From the NCBI GenBank assembly GCA_020186115.1, contig WSYJ01000113.1, positions 124,001-188,000 on the forward strand: 64,000 nucleotides of DNA. Reading direction: 5' to 3'. The stretch's first letter is position 1. Each line of letters begins with the position of its first letter. Position numbers and translations under genes: made by a program. Under the pieces are notes generated by a model, which made no database searches, was not told the DNA's origin, and saw only the letters and a program-made list of their open reading frames with translations. Source of the DNA: Histomonas meleagridis. Lineage: Eukaryota > Parabasalia > Tritrichomonadida > Dientamoebidae. Shown piece after piece: positions 52,010-62,229 of the stretch.

Positions 52010-52645
52010 ATGGGCGAAGAGCCACCAATAATAAATGTAGCTCTCGTTGGAAATTCTGGGGTTGGAAAAACTGCTGTTGGCACGCGTTTTGTTAAAGGAG
52101 CGTTTGATTTTCGGGCTATAAAACCAAATGCTGGTTGTGATTATATGATGAAAGAAATTGTTTTTAACGGGCTAAACGTTATCATGAAAATCTGTGACAC
52201 CGCTGGGCAAGAGGCTTATAGATCTCTTGCACCAATATATTATCAAAAAGCTGACATTATTATAATTGTTTTTGCCCTCGGAGACCATAACCCAAAAATA
52301 CAAAACAGCCGTGAATCGTTTGATTCTGTTAGAGAGTGGTTTGAACAAGTCAATGGATATAATTGTGATGCGTTAATAGCGTTATGCGGAAGCATGCATG
52401 ATCTTCAAAAGCGTGAAATATCATACGATGAAGCAGAAGAGAAAGCTCGTGGACTTTCTGAAAATGGTGTCGACTATTTTGAAACAAGTTCAGTAACAGG
52501 TGATGGAATTGATGGAATGTTTTATTCTCTTGCAGAAAAATTTTTCGCCACAAGGACTGTAAACAGTAAGTCAAATACTGTAACATTGGAAAAACAAAAT
52601 GTCGATTCAAATCAAAAAAAGAAAATTTTTGATTGTTGCGATTAA
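52010..52645 (+). CDS. Rab-like small GTPase
   Basis: 211 residues from the ATG at 52010. G1 is GNSGVGKTAV; G3 is CDTAGQEAYR; G5 is ETSSVTG. The G4 motif, normally NKxD, reads ALCGSMHD, so the usual base-recognising Asn and Lys are missing while the Asp stays. Switch I has lost the usual TIG (PNAGCDYMMK). An acidic or polar insertion (GDHNPKIQNSR) follows the usual FALG strand. The C-terminus ends in CCD, a short geranylgeranylation box. Rabs govern vesicle traffic; trichomonads have many divergent ones. Upstream motif TAACCGTT. The stop is TAAT. Confidence 0.9.
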   Translation: MGEEPPIINVALVGNSGVGKTAVGTRFVKGAFDFRAIKPNAGCDYMMKEIVFNGLNVIMKICDTAGQEAYRSLAPIYYQKADIIIIVFALGDHNPKIQNSRESFDSVREWFEQVNGYNCDALIALCGSMHDLQKREISYDEAEEKARGLSENGVDYFETSSVTGDGIDGMFYSLAEKFFATRTVNSKSNTVTLEKQNVDSNQKKKIFDCCD

Positions 52646-52916
52646 TGTAATTGTTAATTAAAGATTTTTGTAACTCTTTTCTTTTTATTTGATAGTACAA
52701 CACTTTTAAAGATTTTCAGTTGATTCGTATCAAAAAATTGGAAATTATCAGATCGAAAACATATAACGGGGAAAAATTAATCTTAATGTATCTTTAAATT
52801 GCGATGTGCCATGTTATTTATTTACACATGCATATAATAATTTGGGTAAAATCCGAATAAAATTGAGTTTGCGGCCGTTTACTATGAATTTCGACATTTT
52901 AAAATCTAAAATCAAA

Positions 52917-53558
52917 ATGGCATGGACGTGTCACGGACAATCTAACAAAGATATGGTTAAGAAACTTAAGGACAACAGACTCATAAAGAACAGTCTTGCA
53001 ATAAGCGTGATGGAAGAAGTCGATCGAAAAGAATTCGTTCTTGAAGAATCAATGGCATATGTCGATAGCCCATTAAGTATTGGATACGACGTTACAATAA
53101 GTGCCCCTCATATGCACGCAATGATGCTTGATTTAATTGCTCCATATGCTGGCCCTGGAAAAGTTGCTCTTGATATTGGATCTGGTTCTGGATATATTGT
53201 CGCATGCATGGGAAAAATGTTTGATATGGTCTATGGAATTGATCACATTGAGCCATTAGTTCGGAGATCCATAGAAGCTGTACAAAAATTTTTGCCAAAA
53301 TCGAAATTCGAAATTGTTTGTGGTGACGGCAGACTTGGATATGAAAAGGGAGCTCCCTATGATGTTATTCACATTGGTGCCGCTGCAAAAATATCTGATG
53401 TTATGACAGTATTGAAACAACTCAAAAAAACAGGAATGCTTATTGCACCCGTTGATGAAGGTGCAAATCAAGCACTTGTTAAGTTCACGTACAACGAAGA
53501 AGGAAAACTTAATTCTGAGTTTATTTGCGGCGTTATTTTTGTTCCCTTGACCGATTGA
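52917..53558 (+). CDS. Protein-L-isoaspartate O-methyltransferase (PCMT)
   Basis: 213 residues with the start at 52917 (MAWTCHGQSNKDMVKKL), chosen because it aligns with the conserved MAW start of animal PCMT; in-frame ATG 52884 and GTG 52806 lie upstream. Hallmarks: SPLSIGYDVTISAPHMHAMM, the SAM motif ALDIGSGSGYIVACMG, the acidic residue of GIDHIEPLV that holds the ribose, GDGRLGYEKGAPYDVIHIG, and a C-terminus GVIFVPLTD. It methylates isoaspartyl residues to repair aged proteins in the cytosol. TATAACGGGG at about 52763 may be part of the promoter. Confidence 0.95.
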   Translation: MAWTCHGQSNKDMVKKLKDNRLIKNSLAISVMEEVDRKEFVLEESMAYVDSPLSIGYDVTISAPHMHAMMLDLIAPYAGPGKVALDIGSGSGYIVACMGKMFDMVYGIDHIEPLVRRSIEAVQKFLPKSKFEIVCGDGRLGYEKGAPYDVIHIGAAAKISDVMTVLKQLKKTGMLIAPVDEGANQALVKFTYNEEGKLNSEFICGVIFVPLTD

Positions 53559-54119
53559 AAAAATTGAATGCATTTTTCGGTTATATCGACAATTTAAATA
53601 GTTTACTACGAACCCAGATAACCTTGTTAAATCAATAAAAAAATTATTTCACATACTATTGGTTGAAAAATCCACAATGATTTCTTTTTTAGAAGTTTTT
53701 GGGAGCTATTTGGTTTTATAATTTCAATCATTGAATTCCATTTTATTACAATTTTAGGTGAATATATGCTTTTAAAAGAAAAGTGATCCTTTAAAGACAG
53801 ATTAAAAATAAATTAATTACTTTGTGGCTTTTTTAATAAAAAGAATATTCTTTATATTACAAAATGGCATCTAGGATAATCAAATTTAAAAGAATAACAT
53901 GATGATTTAAAAAAATAAAAATTAACTTTCCTACAGATAATAGTATCACTCAGGATACTATTATCACTCAAGATGTGATTGCGGTGTAGAAATGTTTTAT
54001 TGGAAATGATTTATTTTGCATATTTTGTGAAATCACGATAGATCTTCATTGAGAGAGTAATGATCGGTATGCATTGAAAAAAATTAACTGACGACACTTT
54101 TTAAATTCATTTTAGTTCC
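53559..54119. other. Intergenic region with a perfect hairpin
   Basis: AT-rich, no gene seen. The hairpin at 53936-53965 is the only clear structure. A TCATTTTAG near the next ATG (54108-54116) resembles an initiator. Confidence 0.45.
53936..53965. repeat. Perfect 12-bp inverted repeat with 6-nt loop
   Basis: GATAATAGTATC, ACTCAG, GATACTATTATC: arms are exact reverse complements. TATCACTCA is repeated directly on both arms' outer sides. No T-run follows, so it is not a typical terminator. Confidence 0.8.
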
Positions 54120-55388
54120 ATGGAAAAAAAGGTAAGTCAAAACATTAGCAATGAATGGGAAACATTAATGTCAATCAAAAAAATTATTTTTAGTTTGAAT
54201 AAAGAAAACGTATCTCAATCAGCAAGATCACTAATTAACAAAATTAATGATAATTATCCATTATCATTTAATATAATACTATGTCATATGTCATACTCTT
54301 TGCTTGCCAATAGTACGGAAGATCCTGAAATATATATGAATTTTTTAAATGAGATTGAATCATTATATATGGAACGTTTTATTTTCGAAGATAAAAACAA
54401 AATAGAATCAATTTTTGATATATTTGGGCAACTTCTTCTTCGAAAGAATAATATTTGGAAATCATGTTATCTTCTTGAGCAAATGATTGAACATGGTTTT
54501 CTTGATCAAAAAATTATCCAAAATCTAATGATACCAAATTTTGTTCATTATATGTCACGAAAAAATCTTGAAAAAACACTTTGTCTGAAGAGTTCATCAA
54601 GTGTCTTAGAAATTATTAATAATATTGAAGAACTATCAAAGAATGATTGGGAACTCCATAAAAAATACTTAAGAGAAGGTGTTAATCCGAATGAATTAGC
54701 AAAAATAATTCGAAATGATGAAATAGAAAAACTTCAAGAAATATCATCACAAACAAATTTTAATTTTAAGCAGCGTATTGATTCATCAATTTATGAAAGA
54801 TGCGAATATATAAGCGATGATAACCTTCCATTAATTGATTATGCAGCATTTTTTGGATCTGTTAAATGTTTTAAATATTTGCTTATAAATAATGCAAATG
54901 TGGGTAACACAGCCAAATGTGCAATTGCTGGTGGAAACTTAGAGATAATTCATTTATACAAACAAAATCATAATTCATTTATAGGTTCATATAACACAGC
55001 AATTAAATTTCATCGAAATGATATCTTTAAATATATATTTGAAAATAAATTTGAGGAAAATTATAACTTAGAAAAATTAGGGAAGAAATGCGTTTTACAT
55101 GATAACTATGAAATTTTATCATATTTACAAGAAAATGGAATGAAAATTAATGATGATATTTTCAATGAAGCTGCAAAAATTGGAAATTTATATCTTGTTA
55201 AACATTTTCTTAAATTTAATCAAATCCCAACAAATATTTTAGCTTATGCAACATTATCATATAATATTGAACTTGTTAAAAATATTTTAGAATATAAAGA
55301 AATTGATATTAATGCTAAAAATGTTTTTTTGTTTTGTTTGATTTTTGTTATAATAGTTTTATATTTTAATATAATATTTGGTAATTAA
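54120..55388 (+). CDS. Ankyrin/DUF3447-type protein, intact through the core
   Basis: 422 codons from the ATG at 54120. Helical domain (KKIIFSLNKENVSQSARSLI), linker (KNDWELHKKYLREGVNPNEL), DUF3447-like core (IDSSIYERCEYISDDNLPLI, KCAIAGGNLEIIHLYKQNHN) and post-core units are in one frame. It is the most diverged open copy in the window, with YISDDN where others have FINQEN and K for CE in HLYKQ. The frame ends inside the first 80-nt element. If the elements are removed, the reading goes on to 56257 and ends in a unique tail, which makes this the best single argument that the elements are not translated. Confidence 0.85.
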   Translation: MEKKVSQNISNEWETLMSIKKIIFSLNKENVSQSARSLINKINDNYPLSFNIILCHMSYSLLANSTEDPEIYMNFLNEIESLYMERFIFEDKNKIESIFDIFGQLLLRKNNIWKSCYLLEQMIEHGFLDQKIIQNLMIPNFVHYMSRKNLEKTLCLKSSSSVLEIINNIEELSKNDWELHKKYLREGVNPNELAKIIRNDEIEKLQEISSQTNFNFKQRIDSSIYERCEYISDDNLPLIDYAAFFGSVKCFKYLLINNANVGNTAKCAIAGGNLEIIHLYKQNHNSFIGSYNTAIKFHRNDIFKYIFENKFEENYNLEKLGKKCVLHDNYEILSYLQENGMKINDDIFNEAAKIGNLYLVKHFLKFNQIPTNILAYATLSYNIELVKNILEYKEIDINAKNVFLFCLIFVIIVLYFNIIFGN

Positions 55389-56257
55389 TTAAATTGTTTT
55401 TTACTGCAATTATTTGGGCATCATGGAAAGGTTATATTAAAATTGTAAATATGCTTCTTCAACAAGAAGGAATTGATGTAAATGCTCAAAATGTTATAAT
55501 CTTTTGTTTGATTTTTGTTATAATAGTTTTATATTTCAATATAATATTTGGAAATGATTAAATTTGTTTGAAACAGCTCTTATTTGCGCAACTATCATGG
55601 GATATACAGAAATAGTTAAATTGCTTCTTGAAAAAGAAGGAATTGATATCAATCATAAAGTTATTGATGCATTTTATTTAAAATTAATTTCAATAATTTT
55701 ATATTTCAAAATAATATTTGGAAATTATACAAAATATTTTATACAGCACTTATATTTGCATCTCAAGAAGGTCATACAGAAATAGTTAGATTGCTTCTTG
55801 AACAAAAAGGAATTGATGTAAATGCTCAGATATGTAATATTGTATTCAATAATTTGATGTTTCAAAGTATTATTTGGAATTTCCTTCAAATATTTGAAAC
55901 AGCGCTTATGATAGCATCTGAAAATGGTAATATAGAAATAGTTAAATTACTTCTTGAAAAAGAAGGAATTAATATTGATATCAAAGATGTTTGTTTGTTT
56001 TGTTTAAAATTAATTTTAATAATTTTTTATTTCAAAATATTATTTGGAAATTATTTGAGTTATTTAAAACAGCACTTGATTATGCAATTGATAAAAATTA
56101 TGTAGAAATACCTATAATGCTTTCAGAACATAAAAGAATTGACAATAAACCCAAAGAATTAAAATTTGACCCATTTGCAATTGTATCATCAAACACAAAT
56201 GAAAATAATAATGATGTGTTTGACCCATTTGCAATTGTATCATCAATTACGAATTGA
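55389..56257 (+). repeat. Ankyrin array with unique DPFAIVSS tail
   Basis: Elements of 80, 80, 80, 66 and 80 nt separate the modules, the first starting just inside the preceding open frame. The 66-nt one is open; the others shift frame. The last module is followed by a tail that is not repeat-derived and holds two copies of FDPFAIVSS, with TGA at 56255-56257. DPF is a known AP-2 appendage-binding motif, so a link to endocytosis is possible. Confidence 0.8.
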
Positions 56258-57125
56258 TACTTCAATTTAGAATTTTAAATTGTACTTCTTATTTTCTCAA
56301 TATGAATTTTCTTGTATTATTTGATACAAAAATATATATGTTTCATGTAATATTTTTATATAATTGCGTCTTTTGATCAAATGATTTCAAGTATTTTTAA
56401 TAATTAGTAAACTTTATTCTTTACATGCAAAGAAACATTGTAACTCATGGAGTACATTCGAAAAAACTATGTACTATGTCGTTATTATATGATGGTAAAC
56501 ATGTTTAATAAACCTTTATGACAAAGATTTTTATAAAAATTTTTGATTTGTAAGTTTATATCATGCAAAGAAGAAATTAAGACTTTCAAAAGAGATTCTT
56601 ACTCAAATTTATGATTTACTTACATTTCTTTTTATTTGTAAAATTAAATTTCTTATTCGCTTTAGAATGGAAATGATGTTTCAACGAATATTCTGAAGAT
56701 TATTCCAAAACTGAGTTCCACTTTTTTCAATTTAAATTGAACCAAAATGTGATGTGAAAAAATCAAGCATTAAATTGTTTCGAAAGAACTACCTAATAAA
56801 GGGCAAAGAAACTATGGAGGAGGCGGCTCACGAACAGATACTTTTGGTGGTGGAACTAGCGGTGGTGGAGGTGCTTCAAGGAGTTTTTAATACATTATAA
56901 AGTAAAAAATTTTCTTTATAAATCCATTTCTTTCAATATACAAACAATTAAATGGTTCCGTTGCTCAAAATTTTAATTTTAAATTTACAATTATAATTTC
57001 TGAATGATTTGGAACTCTTTCTATGTTAACTTTCTTTCGCTTCAAAGCATTTTAAAATTTGTAGTTTGTGTAGTTTTATAGTAAGAACAATGATATTTGA
57101 AGATAAGAAACTATTTAAATGTTTT
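56258..57125. other. Intergenic region with a glycine-rich relic
   Basis: At about 56786-56890 the plus strand encodes a Gly-rich piece (NYGGGGSRTDTFGGGTSGGG then ASRSF and stop) without a start. It looks like the C-terminus of a glycine-rich protein that has otherwise decayed. The remainder is AT-rich. Confidence 0.4.
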
Positions 57126-60100
57126 TTACAAATTATCAATCATTTGCTTAGGATCTAAAGAAGTCCATGTGTGAATGCAAGATGAATATCCGCAGGCTAC
57201 GATTGCATGTTTTGATACCGCCACTGATTTGATTCCACTTTTCTTTGAATTCGAAGGGAGAACATTTACGAACTGTTTCTTGCATAGTATTGTGCTTTTC
57301 TCGACAATACTAATTGAGTTATCTATTCCACCCATCACCAAGAAAGTTCCTGAAGGGTCGAACTTTACAGACGTCACTTTTCCCTCGTGTAAAGGAAAGT
57401 GCGCAACTGTATAACCTCTTCTTGTATCAAAAAGTAGGCCAGAACCGTCATCGAAACCGCAGGCAATGTAGGAACCGTTAACCGCCAAGTTTGATGTTCC
57501 TCTGATTTTGCTCTTGAGTTGAAATGTCGCAATCGGATGATTTCCGCAGAGCAAGTCGTAGATGTTTAGCGCGGACTCATCATAATCAATGACGACGAGT
57601 TGCGCATCATTGTTTAACCATTGAACAGATGAGTTCTTTGGTACTTGTAATGAATTCGCGTGTTGAAAATCACTTATCAAAACAAGTCCCTCAGAATTAA
57701 CACAACAGATTTTGTCCCCGGTTCCATTGAAAAAGAGGGATTTCAATGGGCGGTTGGTGTATTTGGCAACCGATAGACAGTGACCGGGGTTGTTGAAGTC
57801 CCAAAGGTGCAAACTTCCCGTGACATCGCCTGTGACAAATAAGTCTTGCGTGGGATGCGATGTTATACACTTGGCATCAACTTCTTTCGAGCTCATACGA
57901 ACTTTCTTCCAATTACAAGAAAAACTTTTATATGATGCGCGTAAAATCTGTGTTAACTTAATCTGTCTAACTTCTCGAGTAGGATTAAAGGGTGACTCAA
58001 ACTCGTCATAAGCTTTTTCAGCAGCAGAAGAGTCACTTTCTGGATTTGTAATAATTCTATCCCATTCATCAATAGTTTCGGTAACAGTTTCTTCAAGGGT
58101 AGAACTATGTTGGAAGATCAAAGATGTGAAAACTCCTTTTGATGCATAAGCTATTTGTTGGTTGTTGTTATTATTAATACAAATATCTCTAACATCTGAA
58201 GAAAATGTCCGTATATCATACGTTGAAGTATAATTAAATTCATCATCAACAATGAATGGTGAAAAGTTTGAGTTTGTAGTAGAAATTAAGAATTTTTCAT
58301 TTTCTTTTGTTTGAGCCATTCGTTGAATTGTGGATTCAATGGATTTGAATGGCTCCGCAACTTTTTCTGAAGAAAACGAAAATTTTGAAATTTTTCCGTA
58401 CATTAATTGGTGTGTGTGATGAAGAAAAGCAGTGAGAATTGACTTTTGCTTTGGTTCGAGCTTTGTAGACAATTCTCTTGTTATTTGATCGTAAATAATG
58501 AAGTTACAAAGTTTTTTATCGTTTTTTGTCAGACGAATTTCTTCATCATTAATTATATTTGTTAAAATATCATTTTTTTCATTTGGAATTTCGATTCTTT
58601 GGAGTTCATTTATAATATATTCGATTTCTAAGTTGGAATTAATTGGTAATTTTATATTAGCTAATGCATATTTAATGAATAAGTAAATGCAATTAATTAT
58701 TCCTTGTTCATTCATTTCGGTATTTTTCGATAACTTTTCGATAATTAAATTTAATACTTTAATTGTATCACTTGTATAATGTTGATTAATTAATTGTGAT
58801 ATTAATAAAACAATAATTTCTTCTGTCGTCAAAACAAAGTCAAATTCCATTGATTCAAATAAATCGGATTTGAATGCATCCGAAAAATTGGATTCAAAAA
58901 GTTTAACGTGCTGTTGAATCATTGGCACATTTTCGTCAACCTTTGAAACCTCCACTTTTCCAGACTCATCGTCATCACTTTCATCATCAGAATCGTCATC
59001 ATAATCATCGAAGTCATCCCAATTATTTTGGCCAAATGAAAAATCGAATTCATTTTTCTGAATTTCCTTTTCACTTTTATGTTCTTCTTCCTCATTTTCA
59101 TTTTCTTCTTCATCTTCTTTATCAACAATTTCTTCTTCATTTTCATTACTTATTAAATGCGGCTCCAAAAGTCGAATAATGAAATTTGGAACATTTTGTA
59201 TGTTTAAAAGAAGCGATTTATCACATTCATTCAATTTCTCTAATATTAAATAACGATGCATTTCAATTGACATTTCGTCGCAATTCAAATTCATTTCTTT
59301 TAATGTATTTATTGCATCGTTTTTCTTGTCATTCCAAATGTTATAATAAACCATATCAGAGATGTTATCCTTCCACGAATCTTCATCAATAAGTCGCGAA
59401 ATTAATATCATTAACATCGGAGTATTCTTTAATACGACTGACGCTTGATGCTTCATGTTTATTATGAGGAAAAACATCGAAGAAAGTGAATAACGATGTT
59501 GCTGTTGTGCGATGTATGCGTTCTTCTCGATTTTGTTTGTTTTTAATGTTTCTCTTGACTTAATGAAATTGGATAATCGAATATTACCAAACTTTTTTGC
59601 TAATTGGATCGCAATATTAAATTTATTTATTGTAATACATAATAATATAAATGTATCAAATTCGTCTTCATTTGGTATTGACGTTGTAACAAGTCTTGTG
59701 ATTGTATATATAATTGTTTCTTTATCTTTGGCCCATAATGGAAAATAGATTTCACATAATTCATTCACTGTTTTAATGTTTAAATAATCAATTAATAATT
59801 TTTGATCTCGTGATAAATATGCCCATAATGAAAAGATTGGTATATAATTCAATACTTTTGGATTAATTTTGGTGATAATATATGAAAATAAAAATTTCAT
59901 TCCATTATCATCAATATTCTGCCACTTTTCTGGTAAATGCTTTAAAAAGTTGTTTACGATCAAATTTTTTGAGTTCGTCTGAAAATTGAATTGCTCTGCT
60001 TGAATTTCAGTTACAAATGAATTTAACGAAGGAATTTTATTATAAATGAATTCTTGGATGATCGAAAACATACATAATGAAATAGCTGTATAAAGTATAT

Positions 60101-61895
60101 AGTTTGAGTCATTTGGAATCGGTTTCTTAAAAGTCGATTGAGGTATAAATATTCGATAAATGCAATTATTTGTTGCACATATTAAACTTTTATTTATATA
60201 TTCCATCGAAATGTTTTTTAATGTAATAATTTGATTATTTAATACGAATGAGTTTTGTGTTATATAATAAAATGAAATATTTGTATTATAACTAACAGCA
60301 ATTAATATTTGAGGATTAGGTAAAAATGTTATTAATTCATTTCGGATATTTGATGAAGCAAATTTTCGATATTTATTTTGTTGATATAAAAACGAAGTGA
60401 TAACATCCGATGAAGACAACAAAAACAAATCTGTTGAATGAATTGTTATATTATTTATATCATAATTTAATTCTTCTGTTTGTATTACATTAAAACTTTT
60501 TTGATAAAATATTACAATTGATTTGCCTTTATTCGCAAAGACAAACATTACTTCATCATCAAATATTTTATACTTCATTTTAGTTGGCACAAATTCTATT
60601 TTATGTTTTGACATAATTTTATTATTTTTGACATATGATATATCATCATTTTCAATATTAAAATATCCATTTTCAAATAGAATTTTATCTTCATTTTCTT
60701 CAACCCTCCCATTATTACTCCAATTTATGATTTTATTATCACTCATTTTCGTCAATAAATTTTGATTCTGATTTGTCAAAATCTGGGTGACATGTGATGT
60801 GAAAAATGGAATTTTAAATGGAATCGAAACAGAAATGTTTCCTTCGAGAATCTCGATTTTGTAAAATGTTAATGATTCCTCAGAGAAGTATGTCGCTGTT
60901 ATTGTTTTGCAGATTGATTTTTGTGAATATGAATAATCTAAATCACAACATGAGCCAATTGATGACGAACTTAAATGTAATGTAATCGACGCAATTTTGT
61001 CCATTCGTGGCTGCTGGATCTCTGAGAGTATTAACGTGTTGTTTGTTTCACTCTTAGTCCCAACAAAGATCATATATTTGGGCTTTTCAATCTGTGGTAA
61101 TATGCAATGCTTTTGTGATGAGGCCGGATGAAACTCATAGATTTGTGACCATTTCTGTTTAGGAATACATATGTTAACATATGATATGGGGTTGTCACAA
61201 TAAAACCATGAAGAACACCGTAAATGAAGAGAATCAGTGGCTTCGACCCAAACTCTAACCGTCCCATCGGCGTTGGCGGTTACGCACGTTAAGGATTCCG
61301 ATAGTCCCCATTTAAAGTCAACGACATTCGAGTTTTGGGGAATTGTAAAACGCTTTTTTTTATTAAAGGGCGAAAACCAGATTAATGGTGGTGGGCCATT
61401 TTTTGTAAATGATGCAATTGCTCGACTACATGGAGAAACAGCAAGCTCGGAATGAATATGCGTGTCTGTCATTAAAAAAGGTGTTGCTGAATCATTTAGA
61501 TAATCTTCAATTTGAACATAATATAAGGAATATTCATGGGTATAAAATATTTCATTGGGAGTCGCTGCAATTGATGTAGGAAAACAACATAAGTGTCCTG
61601 TATGTATTGGTTCAGCTTCAAGAGATTTTTGAGAATATGTATAAATTACTCCATTTGAATTACAACAGAATAAATATTTGCCCCCTGAAAATGCTATGGA
61701 TGTAATGCACGCCGTTTGGTCTGGTGTTTGTATCATTTTGTAGTCAAAATTTGATCTATCAAAAATAAAAATCAAATGATTACACGCAAAAGCAAAATAA
61801 TTTGGTTGTTCTTTTATGTGTACTGTGCTTGCATATATCCTTGGGGAATTCGGAGATAAGCCAATAATATGGGAAAAGTTGATTTGGCAACTCAT
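57126..61895 (-). CDS. Rav1/DMX-like WD40 protein (V-ATPase assembly RAVE type)
   Basis: 1589 residues with the start at 61895 (MSCQINFSHIIGLSP); the longer frame begins at a TTG seven codons upstream. The N-terminal 600 residues form WD40 propellers (PDQTACITSIAFSGGKYLFC, CVTANADGTVRVWVEA). Residues about 660-880 match the Rav1 C-terminal helical region (FSLWAYLSRDQKLLIDYL, EKNAYIAQQQHRYSLSSMFF). A long acidic stretch near 905-990 (KEDEEENENEEEE, DDYDDDSDDESDDD) follows, then a second propeller set at about 1250-1589 (FVTGDVTGSLHLWDFNNP, KVTSVKFDPSGTFLVMGG). In other eukaryotes Rav1/DMX assembles V1 with Vo on endosomal membranes. Two TAACGAT motifs lie upstream. The central helical match is by eye and moderate. 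Confidence 0.75.
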   Translation of the reverse strand: MSCQINFSHIIGLSPNSPRIYASTVHIKEQPNYFAFACNHLIFIFDRSNFDYKMIQTPDQTACITSIAFSGGKYLFCCNSNGVIYTYSQKSLEAEPIHTGHLCCFPTSIAATPNEIFYTHEYSLYYVQIEDYLNDSATPFLMTDTHIHSELAVSPCSRAIASFTKNGPPPLIWFSPFNKKKRFTIPQNSNVVDFKWGLSESLTCVTANADGTVRVWVEATDSLHLRCSSWFYCDNPISYVNICIPKQKWSQIYEFHPASSQKHCILPQIEKPKYMIFVGTKSETNNTLILSEIQQPRMDKIASITLHLSSSSIGSCCDLDYSYSQKSICKTITATYFSEESLTFYKIEILEGNISVSIPFKIPFFTSHVTQILTNQNQNLLTKMSDNKIINWSNNGRVEENEDKILFENGYFNIENDDISYVKNNKIMSKHKIEFVPTKMKYKIFDDEVMFVFANKGKSIVIFYQKSFNVIQTEELNYDINNITIHSTDLFLLSSSDVITSFLYQQNKYRKFASSNIRNELITFLPNPQILIAVSYNTNISFYYITQNSFVLNNQIITLKNISMEYINKSLICATNNCIYRIFIPQSTFKKPIPNDSNYILYTAISLCMFSIIQEFIYNKIPSLNSFVTEIQAEQFNFQTNSKNLIVNNFLKHLPEKWQNIDDNGMKFLFSYIITKINPKVLNYIPIFSLWAYLSRDQKLLIDYLNIKTVNELCEIYFPLWAKDKETIIYTITRLVTTSIPNEDEFDTFILLCITINKFNIAIQLAKKFGNIRLSNFIKSRETLKTNKIEKNAYIAQQQHRYSLSSMFFLIINMKHQASVVLKNTPMLMILISRLIDEDSWKDNISDMVYYNIWNDKKNDAINTLKEMNLNCDEMSIEMHRYLILEKLNECDKSLLLNIQNVPNFIIRLLEPHLISNENEEEIVDKEDEEENENEEEEHKSEKEIQKNEFDFSFGQNNWDDFDDYDDDSDDESDDDESGKVEVSKVDENVPMIQQHVKLFESNFSDAFKSDLFESMEFDFVLTTEEIIVLLISQLINQHYTSDTIKVLNLIIEKLSKNTEMNEQGIINCIYLFIKYALANIKLPINSNLEIEYIINELQRIEIPNEKNDILTNIINDEEIRLTKNDKKLCNFIIYDQITRELSTKLEPKQKSILTAFLHHTHQLMYGKISKFSFSSEKVAEPFKSIESTIQRMAQTKENEKFLISTTNSNFSPFIVDDEFNYTSTYDIRTFSSDVRDICINNNNNQQIAYASKGVFTSLIFQHSSTLEETVTETIDEWDRIITNPESDSSAAEKAYDEFESPFNPTREVRQIKLTQILRASYKSFSCNWKKVRMSSKEVDAKCITSHPTQDLFVTGDVTGSLHLWDFNNPGHCLSVAKYTNRPLKSLFFNGTGDKICCVNSEGLVLISDFQHANSLQVPKNSSVQWLNNDAQLVVIDYDESALNIYDLLCGNHPIATFQLKSKIRGTSNLAVNGSYIACGFDDGSGLLFDTRRGYTVAHFPLHEGKVTSVKFDPSGTFLVMGGIDNSISIVEKSTILCKKQFVNVLPSNSKKSGIKSVAVSKHAIVACGYSSCIHTWTSLDPKQMIDNL

Positions 61896-62229
61896 CAAAT
61901 TTCCCTTTGTATTCAAACACTTTTAACCGATTTACTTTGAACTAACGATAGAAATTTTAACGATCGAATCTTTCAAAAAGTTTATTTTACGATGAAATAT
62001 TCTTGATTAAATATGAAAGAATTTTTCTTTTCACTTATCTAATAAATATAACAATAAATTTTCCTTTGTTTTTTATACTAAGATAAAGGTGTTCTTTTTT
62101 TGTAATTCACCATTTAGAAAGATAAAATTACTTTGTTTTCGTTATGCAATTTAATAAAAATATTTTTTTAAATATAATTCATAATTTATAAAATATTAAA
62201 ATAAAAAATTAATTTATATAAACATTACC
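61896..62229. other. Upstream region of the Rav1-like gene, AT-rich
   Basis: Contains the TAACGAT motifs described separately; no gene seen. Confidence 0.4.
61943..61966 (-). promoter_or_regulatory. Two TAACGAT motifs upstream of the Rav1-like gene
   Basis: TAACGATA at 61943-61950 and TAACGATCG at 61958-61966, with a further TTAACCGA at 61923. TAACGATA is the published T. vaginalis Myb recognition element MRE-1 type. They lie 28 to 71 bases upstream of the ATG. Confidence 0.5.

Noticed and set aside
52806-52916. N-terminal extension of the isoaspartate methyltransferase
   Set aside because: It begins at GTG and the conserved family start MAW lies at 52917; an ATG at 52884 remains possible.
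57126-61916. Longer start of the Rav1-like gene and several plus-strand frames inside it
   Set aside because: The longer start is a TTG, and the plus-strand frames are shadows of a conserved WD40 gene.
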